64,000 bases of DNA, from contig DATIYI010000322.1 in the NCBI GenBank assembly GCA_035517695.1, positions 24,259 through 88,258 on the forward strand, given 5' to 3'. The position numbers and the translations under genes were made by a program. The stretch is from DATFVJ01 sp035517695. GTDB lineage: Bacteria > Actinomycetota > Actinomycetes > Streptosporangiales > Streptosporangiaceae. The notes beneath the pieces were generated by a model. That model was not told where the DNA came from, did no database searches, and saw nothing but the letters and a program-made list of their open reading frames with translations. Below, in pieces: positions 18,701 through 26,853 of this stretch (positions within the stretch are counted from its first letter, which is position 1; every line of letters starts with the position of its first letter).

Positions 18701-19828
18701 CCACGGTCACCGGCCCCCGGCTCGGCGCAGTCGCAGTCGCCGCCACCGGCACCCCCGGCCGTGCAGCCGAAAGCGCCACCTTCTGCGTCGGCTTCCCCGG
18801 CGTCGGCTTCCCCTGAGTCGGCCCCTTATGCGTCGACTCCGACCACACCACAGAGCCGGTCTCATTCGGTTCTCGCTCCAAAGGTCCCGGGCGCCGAGGT
18901 GGCCGATTCCGGCGAACCGACGCGGTCCGTCGAGCGGGTGGTCCATCGGTCCAGGGACGAACGCGATCCGGCTTGGCACCGGCGGGCGAAAGTGGTGGTC
19001 GGCGGCTTGGGGGGCCCCGGCCGGGCGGATCCCGAAGACCAGGACAAGGCGCGCTGTCGGCTGGCGCTGCCTGGGCCTCGCCGGATCGTGGTACTTGGCT
19101 GCACCAGCGGAGCGGGCCAGACCGCGACCGCCGTCATGCTTGGCCAGTTGCTCGCGGGTCTGCGCGCAGAACCGGTTGCCGCGCTTGATCTCAATCCGGG
19201 CGAGGGCTCGCTTAGCCGCCAGCTTCGGACCCGGCCCACCGCCACCGTCGGCGAACTGCTCGCCGAAAGTTTCGCTAGTTCCCTGGCCGCATATGGCGTT
19301 CCGGCCACTGCGGAGCCGCGGCTCGAGGTGATCTCATCGGGTGAGGACAGGATGGCAGTCCGTGCGCTAGATGAAAGTGATTATGTCCATCTCGTCAGCC
19401 TGCTCGCAGGGCGTTACGAGCTAACGATGGTTGATCCGGCAGCCGCCATAGTCGCACGTGTGCTTCGGATCGCCGATCAGCTCGTGCTCGTCGCACCGGC
19501 CAGCGCCGACGCTCCGCGCGCGGTGGCCATGACACATGAATGGCTGGACGGGCACGGCCACAGCGAGCTTGCTGCCCGCTCGGTCACGGTGATCAACGGG
19601 GTAAGCAAACGGAGCATGCCTGATGTCCTGCGGGCCGAGAACGTGGCCCGCGGCCGCTGCCGGGCGATCGTCCGCGTGCCCTGGGACGATCAACTGGATG
19701 CGCAACGCGGCCAGACACCAGGGCAACGATCACTTCGACCGCAGACCAGGCACGCGGTCACGGCTCTCGCGGGGGTTACCGTCGCAGGCCTTGCCGCGCC
19801 GGTGCAGGCAGCGGAGGCCTCTCGGTGA
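15770..19828 (+). CDS. TcpE membrane domain fused through a giant disordered region to a MinD/ParA-like domain
   Basis: A 1352-residue protein with three parts. Residues ~1-110 are a TcpE domain (TNIWRIEKRLYKIYDFRLPV, two membrane helices, then SQVRYLTEPRIWCRLIP), normally a ~110-residue T4SS inner-membrane subunit. Residues ~120-1085 are low complexity in blocks: QQGRP repeats, Ala/Gly/Thr, SGST repeats, Ala/Gly/Ser, Pro/Gln and SGSRP repeats. Residues ~1090-1340 are a MinD/ParA-like P-loop domain (RRIVVLGCTSGAGQTATAVM; ALDLNPGEGSL; LTMVDPAAAIVARVLRIADQ; SVTVINGVS). The P-loop lysine is replaced by Gln1117, so ATP hydrolysis may be lost. GTG start with GGAAGGAG upstream. The reading frame stays open through all repeats, which argues for selection on the fusion. 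Confidence 0.88.
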   Translation: MDLPTYTNIWRIEKRLYKIYDFRLPVPLPIGQIVVFVAITVPYVVALTLVGLPFDHRLFWLYILPPGVATWLATRPVLENKRLPELLTSQVRYLTEPRIWCRLIPAEEAEQVLIVGRVWRRAQPAPLTSKQGRPQQGRPQQGRPQQGQPQQGQPQQGRPQQGRPQQGRPRQRKVAAAAGAAAPPVAVADSGVEERRESLWRSRPARGAVPVAARAAATGAGTARAGTARAGTPRAGTPRPGATGSTGTRGVSDGADARGAAAPGAGARLAGMTVSGTTVSGGPSVAGEAGARDGTGVALGGAQASAASRAAGASAGSTSGSTSGSTSSSTSGSTSGSAPVGPVSDRAVAAQVANAADRAASGAEGSAPVAPVGHGSVVGQAAKVEGGTASDAEGSASVGPVSYGAADGAASDAEGSASVPPVSHSANAGRAASVAGGTAGNAASAAPSSAPGNAAGAAAGSPDGGAVLNAAGGADGRTPASTSNAGATGAGDADGSAAGPPRNPAGRAAASPADSAPSAVAGTQPELAVTGQARAPAGGESPTASADPVTGAAARTVVDRPDERGPDQSGAAPRSGGVGHDPLPEWVRVAPRRGGSGSVRGGAPTGCPPAAAHRSGSGHPPVAGTAAPAAQPPAAPAAQPPAAQIPGPEPSHPGRGTPFEVAHSDQADEITHPRAALGDCGRPGDVDGRRQAEVWLGQAQQPPHPADSRQPPPPAQPPPVAEVPISAARLQANRTQQPPYPADSRQPPPPAQPPLVAEVPISAARLQPNRTQQPQQPQGPQRPSPMASPQVSSPAAPNSAAPSPSGPSPSGPSPTPRPPSSQPDGPRPTGPPPSESRPSGSRPSGSRPSGSRPSESRPSGSRPFSSRPAGSWPSGSRPAGSGPSGSWPSGSWPSGSGPSGSGPSESRPSESPSSLPPSSTAPRSVEQSHGPVSEPRPPLPRSVRPATAQSDTPMEQALPEQSGSQARASRSQSPSPQPRSPAPGSAQSQSPPPAPPAVQPKAPPSASASPASASPESAPYASTPTTPQSRSHSVLAPKVPGAEVADSGEPTRSVERVVHRSRDERDPAWHRRAKVVVGGLGGPGRADPEDQDKARCRLALPGPRRIVVLGCTSGAGQTATAVMLGQLLAGLRAEPVAALDLNPGEGSLSRQLRTRPTATVGELLAESFASSLAAYGVPATAEPRLEVISSGEDRMAVRALDESDYVHLVSLLAGRYELTMVDPAAAIVARVLRIADQLVLVAPASADAPRAVAMTHEWLDGHGHSELAARSVTVINGVSKRSMPDVLRAENVARGRCRAIVRVPWDDQLDAQRGQTPGQRSLRPQTRHAVTALAGVTVAGLAAPVQAAEASR
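16160..16279. repeat. Eight 15-bp tandem repeats (QGRPQ) in the tcpE-minD gene
   Basis: Eight head-to-tail units of cagggacggccgcag with a few substitutions (two units code QGQPQ). Confidence 0.92.
16716..16775. repeat. Five 12-bp tandem repeats (SGST) in the tcpE-minD gene
   Basis: Five consecutive copies of gcagtacatcag, one with a single change; in frame. Confidence 0.92.
17867..18082. repeat. 108-bp tandem duplication in the tcpE-minD gene
   Basis: Two adjacent, nearly identical 108-bp units beginning caacagccacc, coding 36 residues each (PADSRQPPPPAQPP core). Confidence 0.9.
18265..18505. repeat. ~15-bp tandem repeats (SGSRP) in the tcpE-minD gene
   Basis: About sixteen imperfect 15-bp units of the type tctgggtcgcggcct coding (S/A)(G/E)SRP-like pentapeptides. 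Confidence 0.88.
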
Positions 19829-19880
19829 GCCACCTAAGGCGAGCCCAAGCGGTCGGCTGCCCAGGGCGCTGGCGAGCGGC

Positions 19881-22367
19881 ATGAACAACCGCACGAGAGA
19901 GCGGCGCAGGCTGGCGATCCGGTATTTCGATGACCGGATCGTGCTAACGGACACGCATGCGTGGGCCTACTACCGGATCCCAACGGTGCCCTATGAGTTC
20001 ACCACGCCCGAGGAGCGCGAGGCGCTCGCTACCAACATAACGATCGCGCTTGCGGGCATCAGGATGGCCGATGCCGAAGTGCACCTGCGCATCGTGCACC
20101 GCTCGTATCCCGCCGCCGAATGGGCACGCCGCCTGGATTCGACCTCCGACGGCGGTCCTGGCTGGCTGGAGTACCTGGATGAGATGTACCGGCACGTCTG
20201 GGCGAAGGATTTCTGGGCCAAGGCGGTATACCTCGGCGTCCGGCTTGGGCAGCGCGGCATGCGAATGCAGCTGACCGGCGGCGTATTCGCCCAGTTCATC
20301 TCTCTCTACCAGCGCAGCGAGAAGGCACTGGGGCTGGATGACGAGGCGATTGACGACGGCGAAATCGCGAAATGGTCAGACCAGGCCGAGCGGCTCGGCC
20401 GCGCCCTCGCGGCAAGCGCGCTTGGCGCACGGCACGCCACCTCAGACGAGATCGCCTGGCTGTTCCGGCACACCCTGTCCGGGCCGATGGGCGACCCTCC
20501 GCCGTCGGCCACTTCACGCAGGACGTGGGGCGCAGGCGAGATCGAAGGCTTGCTCGAAGGCCAGGTGCACAATGGGCGGACCTTACTTCGACTGGAGCAA
20601 GCCGCGGGGGAATCATTCGCCGCTTTCCTGTCCTTCTCTCGCTTCCCCGACGTGATGGCCTTCCCAGAAGGTGAGCCGTGGCTGCACTTCGCGGACTCAC
20701 TACCGTTCCCCGTTGAGGTCAGTTCCCGGATGAAGCTGATCTCACCGGCCAAGGCGAGCAAGGATGTGAGCCACAAGCTCGCCCACGCCAGGGACATGGA
20801 CATACACATCAGGGAGGCGGGTGCGGAGGCACCCATCGCTCTCGCCGAGCAATTGGAAGCAGCGCGGATGCTCGAGCACGGCATCACCAAGGAGCGGCTG
20901 CCATTCGTTTACGGCTGGCATCGGCTGCTTGTCACGGCGCCGACGCGGGAGATGTGCGTCCGCCGGGTGGAGGCCGTAATCGAGCACTACCGCGACATCG
21001 GAATCGACATCGTCAACTCCACCGGCGACCAGTTCTCGCTGCTGTGCGAGTCGCTGCCTGGAGATCGGATAAGGCTCAGCGCATACGTACAGCGCCAGCC
21101 CCTTTACACGATCGCAGGTGGTGTGCCCAGCGCGACCGTCGACCTTGGCGACCGGGCGGCCGAAGGCGCCTGGATCGGTCCCTACATCGGCGAGACGCTC
21201 GGCCGCGCCAGATCAGTTGTGCATTTCGACCCGCTTGCCGCTGCGGCGCGCAACCGGCCCACCGCCGTCGCCATTACGGGAGAGCCTGGCGGCGGCAAGA
21301 CCACGCTTGCGTTGCTGCTGATCTATCAGCTTGCCCTGCGCGGCGTGACGGTCGCGGTGATCGACCCGAAGGGCGACGCAGGGTCGCTGGTGCGCCTGCT
21401 GCAGATGCGTGGCCGCCGCGCCCGCGTGCTTCCGCTCGGTTCGGCGGCGCCTGGCCTGCTCGACCCGTTCTCGTTCGGCGACGACCTGGCGGCCAAGCGG
21501 ACGATGGCTACCGAGACGCTGCGACTGCTGCTACCGCGGATGAGCGAGGAACGCGAGAGCGCGATGATCCAGGCGGTGGGCGCCGTCGCGGGACGGGAAG
21601 AGCCGAGCTTGGGCAAGGTCGTCGACCACCTCGAGCAGTCTGCGGACGCGGCGTCGAAGAATCTCGGCGCCGTCCTGCGGTCGATGTCAGAGATGAGGCT
21701 CGCGCGGTTGTGCTTCCTCCCATCGGGAGGCGAGCAGATCGACGCGGCCGGATGGACCACGGTATTCACGCTCAGCGGCCTTAGCCTTCCCGACACAGCC
21801 GTCAAGCGCGATGACTACTCCTACGAGCAGCGCCTGTCGGTCGCCTTGCTCTACCTGGTGTCCCAGTTCGCCCGGCGGCTGCTCAACGGCATGGACCGCA
21901 GCCTGCCGAAAGCGATCTTCCTTGACGAGGCGTGGGCGATCACATCGACGCCAGAGGGCGCGAAACTCGTGCCCGAAGTTTCCAGGATGGGCCGGTCGCG
22001 CAACACCGCCCTAATCCTCGTCTCGCAGAACGCGGGAGACTTGCTCAACGAGCAGGTGACCAACTGCATCTCCGGGGTCTTCGCGTTCCGCTCCACCGAG
22101 CGGGTGGAAGTCGCCAACGTCATGTCGCTGCTTGGTGTGGAACCGTCTGACGATCACAAGGCCGTACTGCGGAGCCTGGGTAACGGTGAGTGCGTGTTCC
22201 GTGACCTGGACGGCCGGGCGGGCCGGATCGGGGTCGATCTGATCTCGGAGGAACTTGTGCGCTGGCTTGACACCAACCCGACCCGGACCAAGCCCGACGA
22301 ACCCATGACGCGATCCGGGCATGCGGGAGACGACCATTCCGACCAAGGGACAAGCCAGCAGCACTGA
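19881..22367 (+). CDS. VirB4/TcpF-type secretion ATPase
   Basis: The energy-providing ATPase of the type IV machine, 828 residues from ATG 19881. It has the VirB4 N-terminal region (~1-420), then Walker A GEPGGGKTTLALLL (Lys473), a DPKGDAGSLVRLL motif, Walker B KAIFLDEAWAITS (around residue 680) and the LVSQNAGDLLNEQ motif typical of VirB4/TraC ATPases. It probably docks on the membrane subunits encoded on either side. The start is inferred: the frame runs upstream into the end of tcpE-minD, but MNNRTRERRRLAIRYFDDR is the first plausible N-terminus. The ribosome-binding site is weak. Confidence 0.92.
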   Translation: MNNRTRERRRLAIRYFDDRIVLTDTHAWAYYRIPTVPYEFTTPEEREALATNITIALAGIRMADAEVHLRIVHRSYPAAEWARRLDSTSDGGPGWLEYLDEMYRHVWAKDFWAKAVYLGVRLGQRGMRMQLTGGVFAQFISLYQRSEKALGLDDEAIDDGEIAKWSDQAERLGRALAASALGARHATSDEIAWLFRHTLSGPMGDPPPSATSRRTWGAGEIEGLLEGQVHNGRTLLRLEQAAGESFAAFLSFSRFPDVMAFPEGEPWLHFADSLPFPVEVSSRMKLISPAKASKDVSHKLAHARDMDIHIREAGAEAPIALAEQLEAARMLEHGITKERLPFVYGWHRLLVTAPTREMCVRRVEAVIEHYRDIGIDIVNSTGDQFSLLCESLPGDRIRLSAYVQRQPLYTIAGGVPSATVDLGDRAAEGAWIGPYIGETLGRARSVVHFDPLAAAARNRPTAVAITGEPGGGKTTLALLLIYQLALRGVTVAVIDPKGDAGSLVRLLQMRGRRARVLPLGSAAPGLLDPFSFGDDLAAKRTMATETLRLLLPRMSEERESAMIQAVGAVAGREEPSLGKVVDHLEQSADAASKNLGAVLRSMSEMRLARLCFLPSGGEQIDAAGWTTVFTLSGLSLPDTAVKRDDYSYEQRLSVALLYLVSQFARRLLNGMDRSLPKAIFLDEAWAITSTPEGAKLVPEVSRMGRSRNTALILVSQNAGDLLNEQVTNCISGVFAFRSTERVEVANVMSLLGVEPSDDHKAVLRSLGNGECVFRDLDGRAGRIGVDLISEELVRWLDTNPTRTKPDEPMTRSGHAGDDHSDQGTSQQH

Positions 22368-22369
22368 GA

Positions 22370-22452
22370 CACCCGCAGCAGGACGAAGACCCCGCAGCGG
22401 CACGAAGACACCCGCAGCAGCACGAAGACACCCGCAGCAGCACGGAGACACC
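22370..22452. repeat. Four ~20-bp tandem repeats between tcpF and tcpH
   Basis: Four units of the type cccgcagcagcacgaagaca, first two slightly divergent, in the leader of the VirB6-like gene. Confidence 0.85.
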
Positions 22453-22476
22453 GGAGACCGATCCCCAGGAGTGCCG

Positions 22477-24846
22477 ATGGCGAGAGTGACACTGGCCGCC
22501 CGCCGGGCCGCGAGCGTGCTCATAGTCATCGCCGCCGTGTCCAGCATCCCGGCCACCACGGTCGTAGCGAGCACAGCCAGCACATCGACCACAGCAAGCA
22601 CGGTGGCGGACGCAAGCACAACAACGCGCGCAATAGCCACAACGAGCACACGGGCGTCCGCGCCCGGCACCGCGCCGCAGGGCGCGATCTGCGACGGCTT
22701 GTCGATCGTCGGGCTTGGCGGTCTTTGCCAGGCGGGATCGTCGGTGGTCAGCTCGCTCAACGATCTATGCTCGCCCGGGCCGCCGGCCCCCGAGCCGGCG
22801 GGCAGTGGGATCGACGCGATGATCAGGCCGCCGTCGACCGCCGTGGGGCCCGGCGCCCCGTCGAAGTTGACCTTGTACCAGAGCTACGGCATGGCGGGCC
22901 AGTCGTGGGCGCCGTACAACCTCAAGTGTTCCGACATGACGTCCATGATCGGGAACAGTGTCTCTAACGCCGTCTTCGACGCGGCCAAGGCTATCGACCG
23001 GATCACGATCACGACGTACCAGTCGGCGGCGGGCGAGGGCCTGCTCGGCTGGCTCAAGCAGCGCGTTGACCAGCTCATCACCCAGATCGGGAACGCCGTC
23101 TACTTTCCGTACCTGGCTCCGATCGTGCTGCTCGGCGTGATCTGGCTGGCCTGGCAGGGCCTGATCCGCAGGCGGGCGACCCGCACGATCGAAGGCACCA
23201 TCTGGATGGTGGTGGCCTGCGCCGCGGCCATCTGGCTGATCGGTCGCCCGGCCGACTTCACCGGGATAGGGCAGAAGGTGTCCGACGGCATCAGCCAGGT
23301 GCTGAACGCCGCGTTCAGCAGGCTCCCCGTCTCCGGCGGTACCAGCTGCGTTACGGTGGGTAAGGGCGACCCGCAGAGCACGGGCGAGAGTTACGCGTAC
23401 ACCGGCGGCAACGAGGTCGTCACCCAGAACGCGGACGAACTGTGGGCCGTCCTCGTGTGCAAGCCATGGATCGCAGGCGAGTTCGGCACGATGTCGACGA
23501 CTCCGGACAACGCCTCGAACCCCGTCGACCAGTACGGCCGCGCGCTGCTCTGGTCGCAGGCGTACGCCGTGAACGAGCAGCCAACAGCCCAGCTCGCCAC
23601 CCAGAAGCAGGACGTGTACCAGGGGATAGCGAGCCAGCTGCAGCAGGACCCGGCGGTCTACCCGCTGTTCCAGGGCAAGCAGTGGGCGACCAGGCTGGAG
23701 ATCGCGTTCAGCGCGCTCTTCGCGGCCATGGTCGCGGGCGCATTGGTCTTGCTGATCGCGATTACGCTCATCGTTCTGAAACTCGGATTCCTGCTGCTGC
23801 TCGTCGCCGGGCCCTTCTTCCTGATCATCGGGACCCATCCCGGCTTCGGCCGTGTCATCGCCATACGCTGGTTCGAGATGCTGGTGGGCGTCCTGATGAA
23901 ACAGGTCGCCGTGGCGCTGACCCTCAGCGTCCTATTGTATTGCTATGCCCTGGTGATGGCCGTCAGCGACGATGCCCTGCCCTGGGTCTTCAAGATCATG
24001 ATGATCGCCCTCCTCACCGTCGCGGTGTTCATCTACCGCAAGCCCTTCCAGCATTTGTTCACCTCCGTCGGCTACGACATGGTCGGTGCGCGCGAACGGG
24101 CCGAGGCGTACCGCGAACAGTCGCGGGACGGCTTCCGCGGCCAGACAGCGCGCACCGCGAGCAGCACCATCCCGGGTTATTCCGCCTACCGGGCGGGCCG
24201 GTGGGCACGCCAGCACCCTGATCAGGCAGACCAGTCCGTCTTCCTGGCCCAGAGCATCGTGCGCGCGGCAGGCGCGGCGGGCACGGCCGCCACCGGAGGC
24301 GCGGGCGTGGCGGTCGCTGCGGGAGCCGCCGGTGCCGCGGCACGCCGGGGCGGGAATGGACCGCAGGAAGGGCATGGCCCGCAGGACATTTTCCCCCCCG
24401 ACGACGGCGGGCCGGATCACGGCGGCTCATCCCGCGGTGGAACTAGGCCCGGCGGTCCCGCGCGCCGGCCCGACCTCCGCGGCGGGGACGGTAACGGCCG
24501 CAGCGAGCCGCCGCCGCTCGACCTACAGCGGCAACCTCGCACCGGGCCACCTCGCTGGCAACCGGGGCCCTATCCACCGCGGCGCGGCGCGTCGGCGCCC
24601 CCGCAGGTACCGGCAGGCTCCAATGGCGGCGCCGTTACGCCGCAGCGACGTCAGGCGCCTGCTCCAGCGCGGCAAGCCGCGGCTCAGCCGAGACCCGCAC
24701 CTGCGCAGCCGCGCCCGGCGTCGGCGCCAGCCGGGCCGGCGCCTGCTCCGCCCCCCCTGCCGCCGCGCCGCACGCCAGACCGTGACGCGGGTCAGCGCAA
24801 GACCCCAAGCAGGAGCTGGGTCAGGCCGATCAAGCGTGACAGGTAG
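22477..24846 (+). CDS. VirB6/TrbL-like (TcpH-type) polytopic membrane protein
   Basis: A 789-residue channel-type subunit. It has a signal-like N-terminus (ARVTLAARRAASVLIVIAAV), a Thr/Ser-rich stretch, and then about seven to eight membrane helices (for example YLAPIVLLGVIWLAWQGL; GTIWMVVACAAAIWLIG; FSALFAAMVAGALVLLIAI; ALTLSVLLYCYALVMA; FKIMMIALLTVAVFIY). The last ~200 residues are Gly/Pro/Arg-rich and hydrophilic. This layout, polytopic core plus disordered tail, is that of TcpH/VirB6 proteins. ATG 22477 has AGGAG six bases upstream. An upstream ATG at 22321 would translate a tandem-repeat leader and is less likely. Confidence 0.85.
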   Translation: MARVTLAARRAASVLIVIAAVSSIPATTVVASTASTSTTASTVADASTTTRAIATTSTRASAPGTAPQGAICDGLSIVGLGGLCQAGSSVVSSLNDLCSPGPPAPEPAGSGIDAMIRPPSTAVGPGAPSKLTLYQSYGMAGQSWAPYNLKCSDMTSMIGNSVSNAVFDAAKAIDRITITTYQSAAGEGLLGWLKQRVDQLITQIGNAVYFPYLAPIVLLGVIWLAWQGLIRRRATRTIEGTIWMVVACAAAIWLIGRPADFTGIGQKVSDGISQVLNAAFSRLPVSGGTSCVTVGKGDPQSTGESYAYTGGNEVVTQNADELWAVLVCKPWIAGEFGTMSTTPDNASNPVDQYGRALLWSQAYAVNEQPTAQLATQKQDVYQGIASQLQQDPAVYPLFQGKQWATRLEIAFSALFAAMVAGALVLLIAITLIVLKLGFLLLLVAGPFFLIIGTHPGFGRVIAIRWFEMLVGVLMKQVAVALTLSVLLYCYALVMAVSDDALPWVFKIMMIALLTVAVFIYRKPFQHLFTSVGYDMVGARERAEAYREQSRDGFRGQTARTASSTIPGYSAYRAGRWARQHPDQADQSVFLAQSIVRAAGAAGTAATGGAGVAVAAGAAGAAARRGGNGPQEGHGPQDIFPPDDGGPDHGGSSRGGTRPGGPARRPDLRGGDGNGRSEPPPLDLQRQPRTGPPRWQPGPYPPRRGASAPPQVPAGSNGGAVTPQRRQAPAPARQAAAQPRPAPAQPRPASAPAGPAPAPPPLPPRRTPDRDAGQRKTPSRSWVRPIKRDR

Positions 24847-24857
24847 CGGGAGCCGTA

Positions 24858-25490
24858 ATGGAACTTAACCCGCGTCAGCAAAAGCTGGCGTTCGCCGTGA
24901 TCGTCGTGATTCTCGCCGGCCTGGGCGTCTACCTGCTCCTGCCGGACACGACCCCGCCCCGCGCGGCGGCACCTGGCGCGACCGCATCGGCGACGCCCAC
25001 GGCTCCTGGTGCGGCCGCGACCGCACCGCAGCCAGTCGCGACGGCGACTCCGCAGGCCAGTTCGGCGGTAAATATCTACCAGTGGCTGCCGTTCTCGCAA
25101 AACGATCTGGCCAGCGCCGCCTCCGCTGCGGCCCAGGCGGCGGGGTACTACAACACCTTCAGCTACGCGGAAAGCGCCTCCGCCTACGGCAGCCGGATGT
25201 CGAACGTCGTGACAAGCCAGTACCTGCAGGTTCTGGAGAGCGACTACAGCACGTATGGAGTCGCGAAGCAGCGGACCAACGACAAGGAAATATCTACCGC
25301 GAGCGCGGTGGTCAACTCCTTGCGATCGTTCGGCTCATCCAGCCTCACCTTCGTGGTGACGATCAGCCAGCACATCCAGCAGGCGAGCGGCACGAGTACG
25401 CCCACTGGCCAGTACGCGATAACGGTGGTCGATACGGGCGGTGACTGGCAGGTGGATCAGATCCAGCTGGCGTCCGCAGGCAACCAGTAA
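24858..25490 (+). CDS. Single-pass membrane protein with VirB8/NTF2-like extracellular domain
   Basis: A 210-residue protein: one N-terminal helix (LAFAVIVVILAGLGVYLLL), an Ala/Pro/Thr linker (~35-70) and a compact domain (~75-205) whose ending (LTFVVTISQHIQQ, then YAITVVDTGGDWQVDQIQLA) is the strand pattern of NTF2/VirB8-like folds. It starts 11 bases after the VirB6-like gene and 17 bases before the hydrolase gene. A second VirB8-like scaffold subunit is the likeliest role; this is inference from fold pattern and context. Confidence 0.7.
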   Translation: MELNPRQQKLAFAVIVVILAGLGVYLLLPDTTPPRAAAPGATASATPTAPGAAATAPQPVATATPQASSAVNIYQWLPFSQNDLASAASAAAQAAGYYNTFSYAESASAYGSRMSNVVTSQYLQVLESDYSTYGVAKQRTNDKEISTASAVVNSLRSFGSSSLTFVVTISQHIQQASGTSTPTGQYAITVVDTGGDWQVDQIQLASAGNQ

Positions 25491-25507
25491 CCCGCGGTGG
25501 GCAGGCG

Positions 25508-26707
25508 ATGAGGAGCGATGTTGGTTATGCCATCCGGGAGGCCAGCAGCGGCTTTAGCACCGGACGTGGGTTTGGGAGCCCGCCAGATTCGGGCGGTTCT
25601 GGCGGCCACGGCCCGTTGTTCCTGCTGCTCGCTGGGGTGGGTGCGGTCGCGGTCGGGGTGGGCCTGACCGTGCTGCCCATCGCCATGTCAGGGAGCCTGG
25701 TCGGGCTGCCCGCGTTCGGCCCGCAATCGTGTACGCAGCCCGCGAGCCAACTGGTCGCGAGCACCGAGGCGAAGGATTCGATTCCTGCCGACTACCTCGC
25801 GACGTACCAGAAGGTGGGGGCGCAGTACGGGATCCCTTGGGAGGTGCTCGCCGGCATCGGCGAGGTCGAGTCCGACCAGGGCCGTGCCAACATGCCAGGC
25901 GTCCGCAGCGGCCAGAACGGGTTCGGCGCTGCGGGCCCTATGCAGATCGGCATCGGCGGCGCGGCGGGGGATACCTGGGGCGGTCCGGCGATTCACCCGG
26001 CTGGCCAGTCGTTCGGCGGGGTCGCGACCGACGGCGACAGCGATGGCATCGACAATGTGTACGACCCCGCGGACGCGATCCTCGGTGCCGCCAAGTACCT
26101 GACCGAGCACGGCGCTCCGGGCGACCTGCCAGGAGCGATCTTCGCCTACAACCACCTGCAGTCGTACGTACAAGACGTGCTTTCCTGGGCGAGCACGTAC
26201 ACCCAGCGGGGCTTCACGGTGAGCGCGGTGAATACGGACAATGGCGCGTCATGCACGGACACGGTCTCGAACGTGGCGCCGAACCAGGTGGTCTCGGCAG
26301 CGATCTCCTACGCGGAGCAGCAGCTTGGCAAGCCATACGTGTGGGGTGGCACCGGGCCCGACGGTTTCGACTGCTCGGGCCTGGTGATGATGGCATACCG
26401 CGCGGCGGGGATCGCGATCCCACGGACCTCCGAGGCGCAGTGGGCGTGGGGCCCGCAGATCCAGCCGGGCCACGAGGAGCCGGGTGACCTGGTGTTCTTC
26501 GTCGGATCAGACGGTACGCCGACGTCGCCTGGCCACGTCGCCATGGTGCTGGGCAAGGGCATGATGATCGAGGCGGAGGAGACCGGCGTACCTATTCACA
26601 TCGTGAGCTACAAAGATCGCGGCCAGGTCATCGGATTCACCCGCCCCTGGGCCCACGCGGGGGTTGTCCTCCCGGGGGGGCAGGCTGAGACCCAGAATTC
26701 CCCTTAA
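25508..26707 (+). CDS. Bifunctional cell-wall hydrolase (lytic transglycosylase + NlpC/P60), TcpG/CwlT-like
   Basis: A 399-residue enzyme that would open peptidoglycan for the secretion channel. After a short cytoplasmic tail and one membrane helix (PLFLLLAGVGAVAVGVGLTV) comes a lysozyme-like transglycosylase domain (~90-240; IPWEVLAGIGEVESDQG with the catalytic Glu, GAAGPMQIG, AILGAAKYL, FAYNHLQSYVQDVLSWA). A C-terminal NlpC/P60 endopeptidase follows (~260-385; FDCSGLVMMAYRAAG with the catalytic Cys, SPGHVAMVLG with His). The two-domain order is that of VirB1-like proteins of Gram-positive conjugation systems. It is the last gene of the co-directional block. Confidence 0.92.
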   Translation: MRSDVGYAIREASSGFSTGRGFGSPPDSGGSGGHGPLFLLLAGVGAVAVGVGLTVLPIAMSGSLVGLPAFGPQSCTQPASQLVASTEAKDSIPADYLATYQKVGAQYGIPWEVLAGIGEVESDQGRANMPGVRSGQNGFGAAGPMQIGIGGAAGDTWGGPAIHPAGQSFGGVATDGDSDGIDNVYDPADAILGAAKYLTEHGAPGDLPGAIFAYNHLQSYVQDVLSWASTYTQRGFTVSAVNTDNGASCTDTVSNVAPNQVVSAAISYAEQQLGKPYVWGGTGPDGFDCSGLVMMAYRAAGIAIPRTSEAQWAWGPQIQPGHEEPGDLVFFVGSDGTPTSPGHVAMVLGKGMMIEAEETGVPIHIVSYKDRGQVIGFTRPWAHAGVVLPGGQAETQNSP

Positions 26708-26853
26708 CGGCTGCGCGGGGTGGTGCTTCCAGACGGCGGCGCCATCCGGGCCGAACCCGAACGGCGGAGCACTGCCAGGCCAGGGCAGTGGATGCGGACC
26801 TGGTTGATCGCGGCACCACGCCACACTGGCTGATCATTGCCACCGCGCGTTCA

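Noticed and set aside
15770..19828. Type VII (ESX) secretion because of the MinD-like domain
   Set aside because: No EccC, EccB, EccD, MycP or WXG100 genes occur; the neighbours are all Tcp/VirB-type.
22321..22476. Upstream start for the VirB6-like protein
   Set aside because: It would translate the 20-bp repeat leader; ATG 22477 has AGGAG at ideal spacing and begins a signal-like helix.
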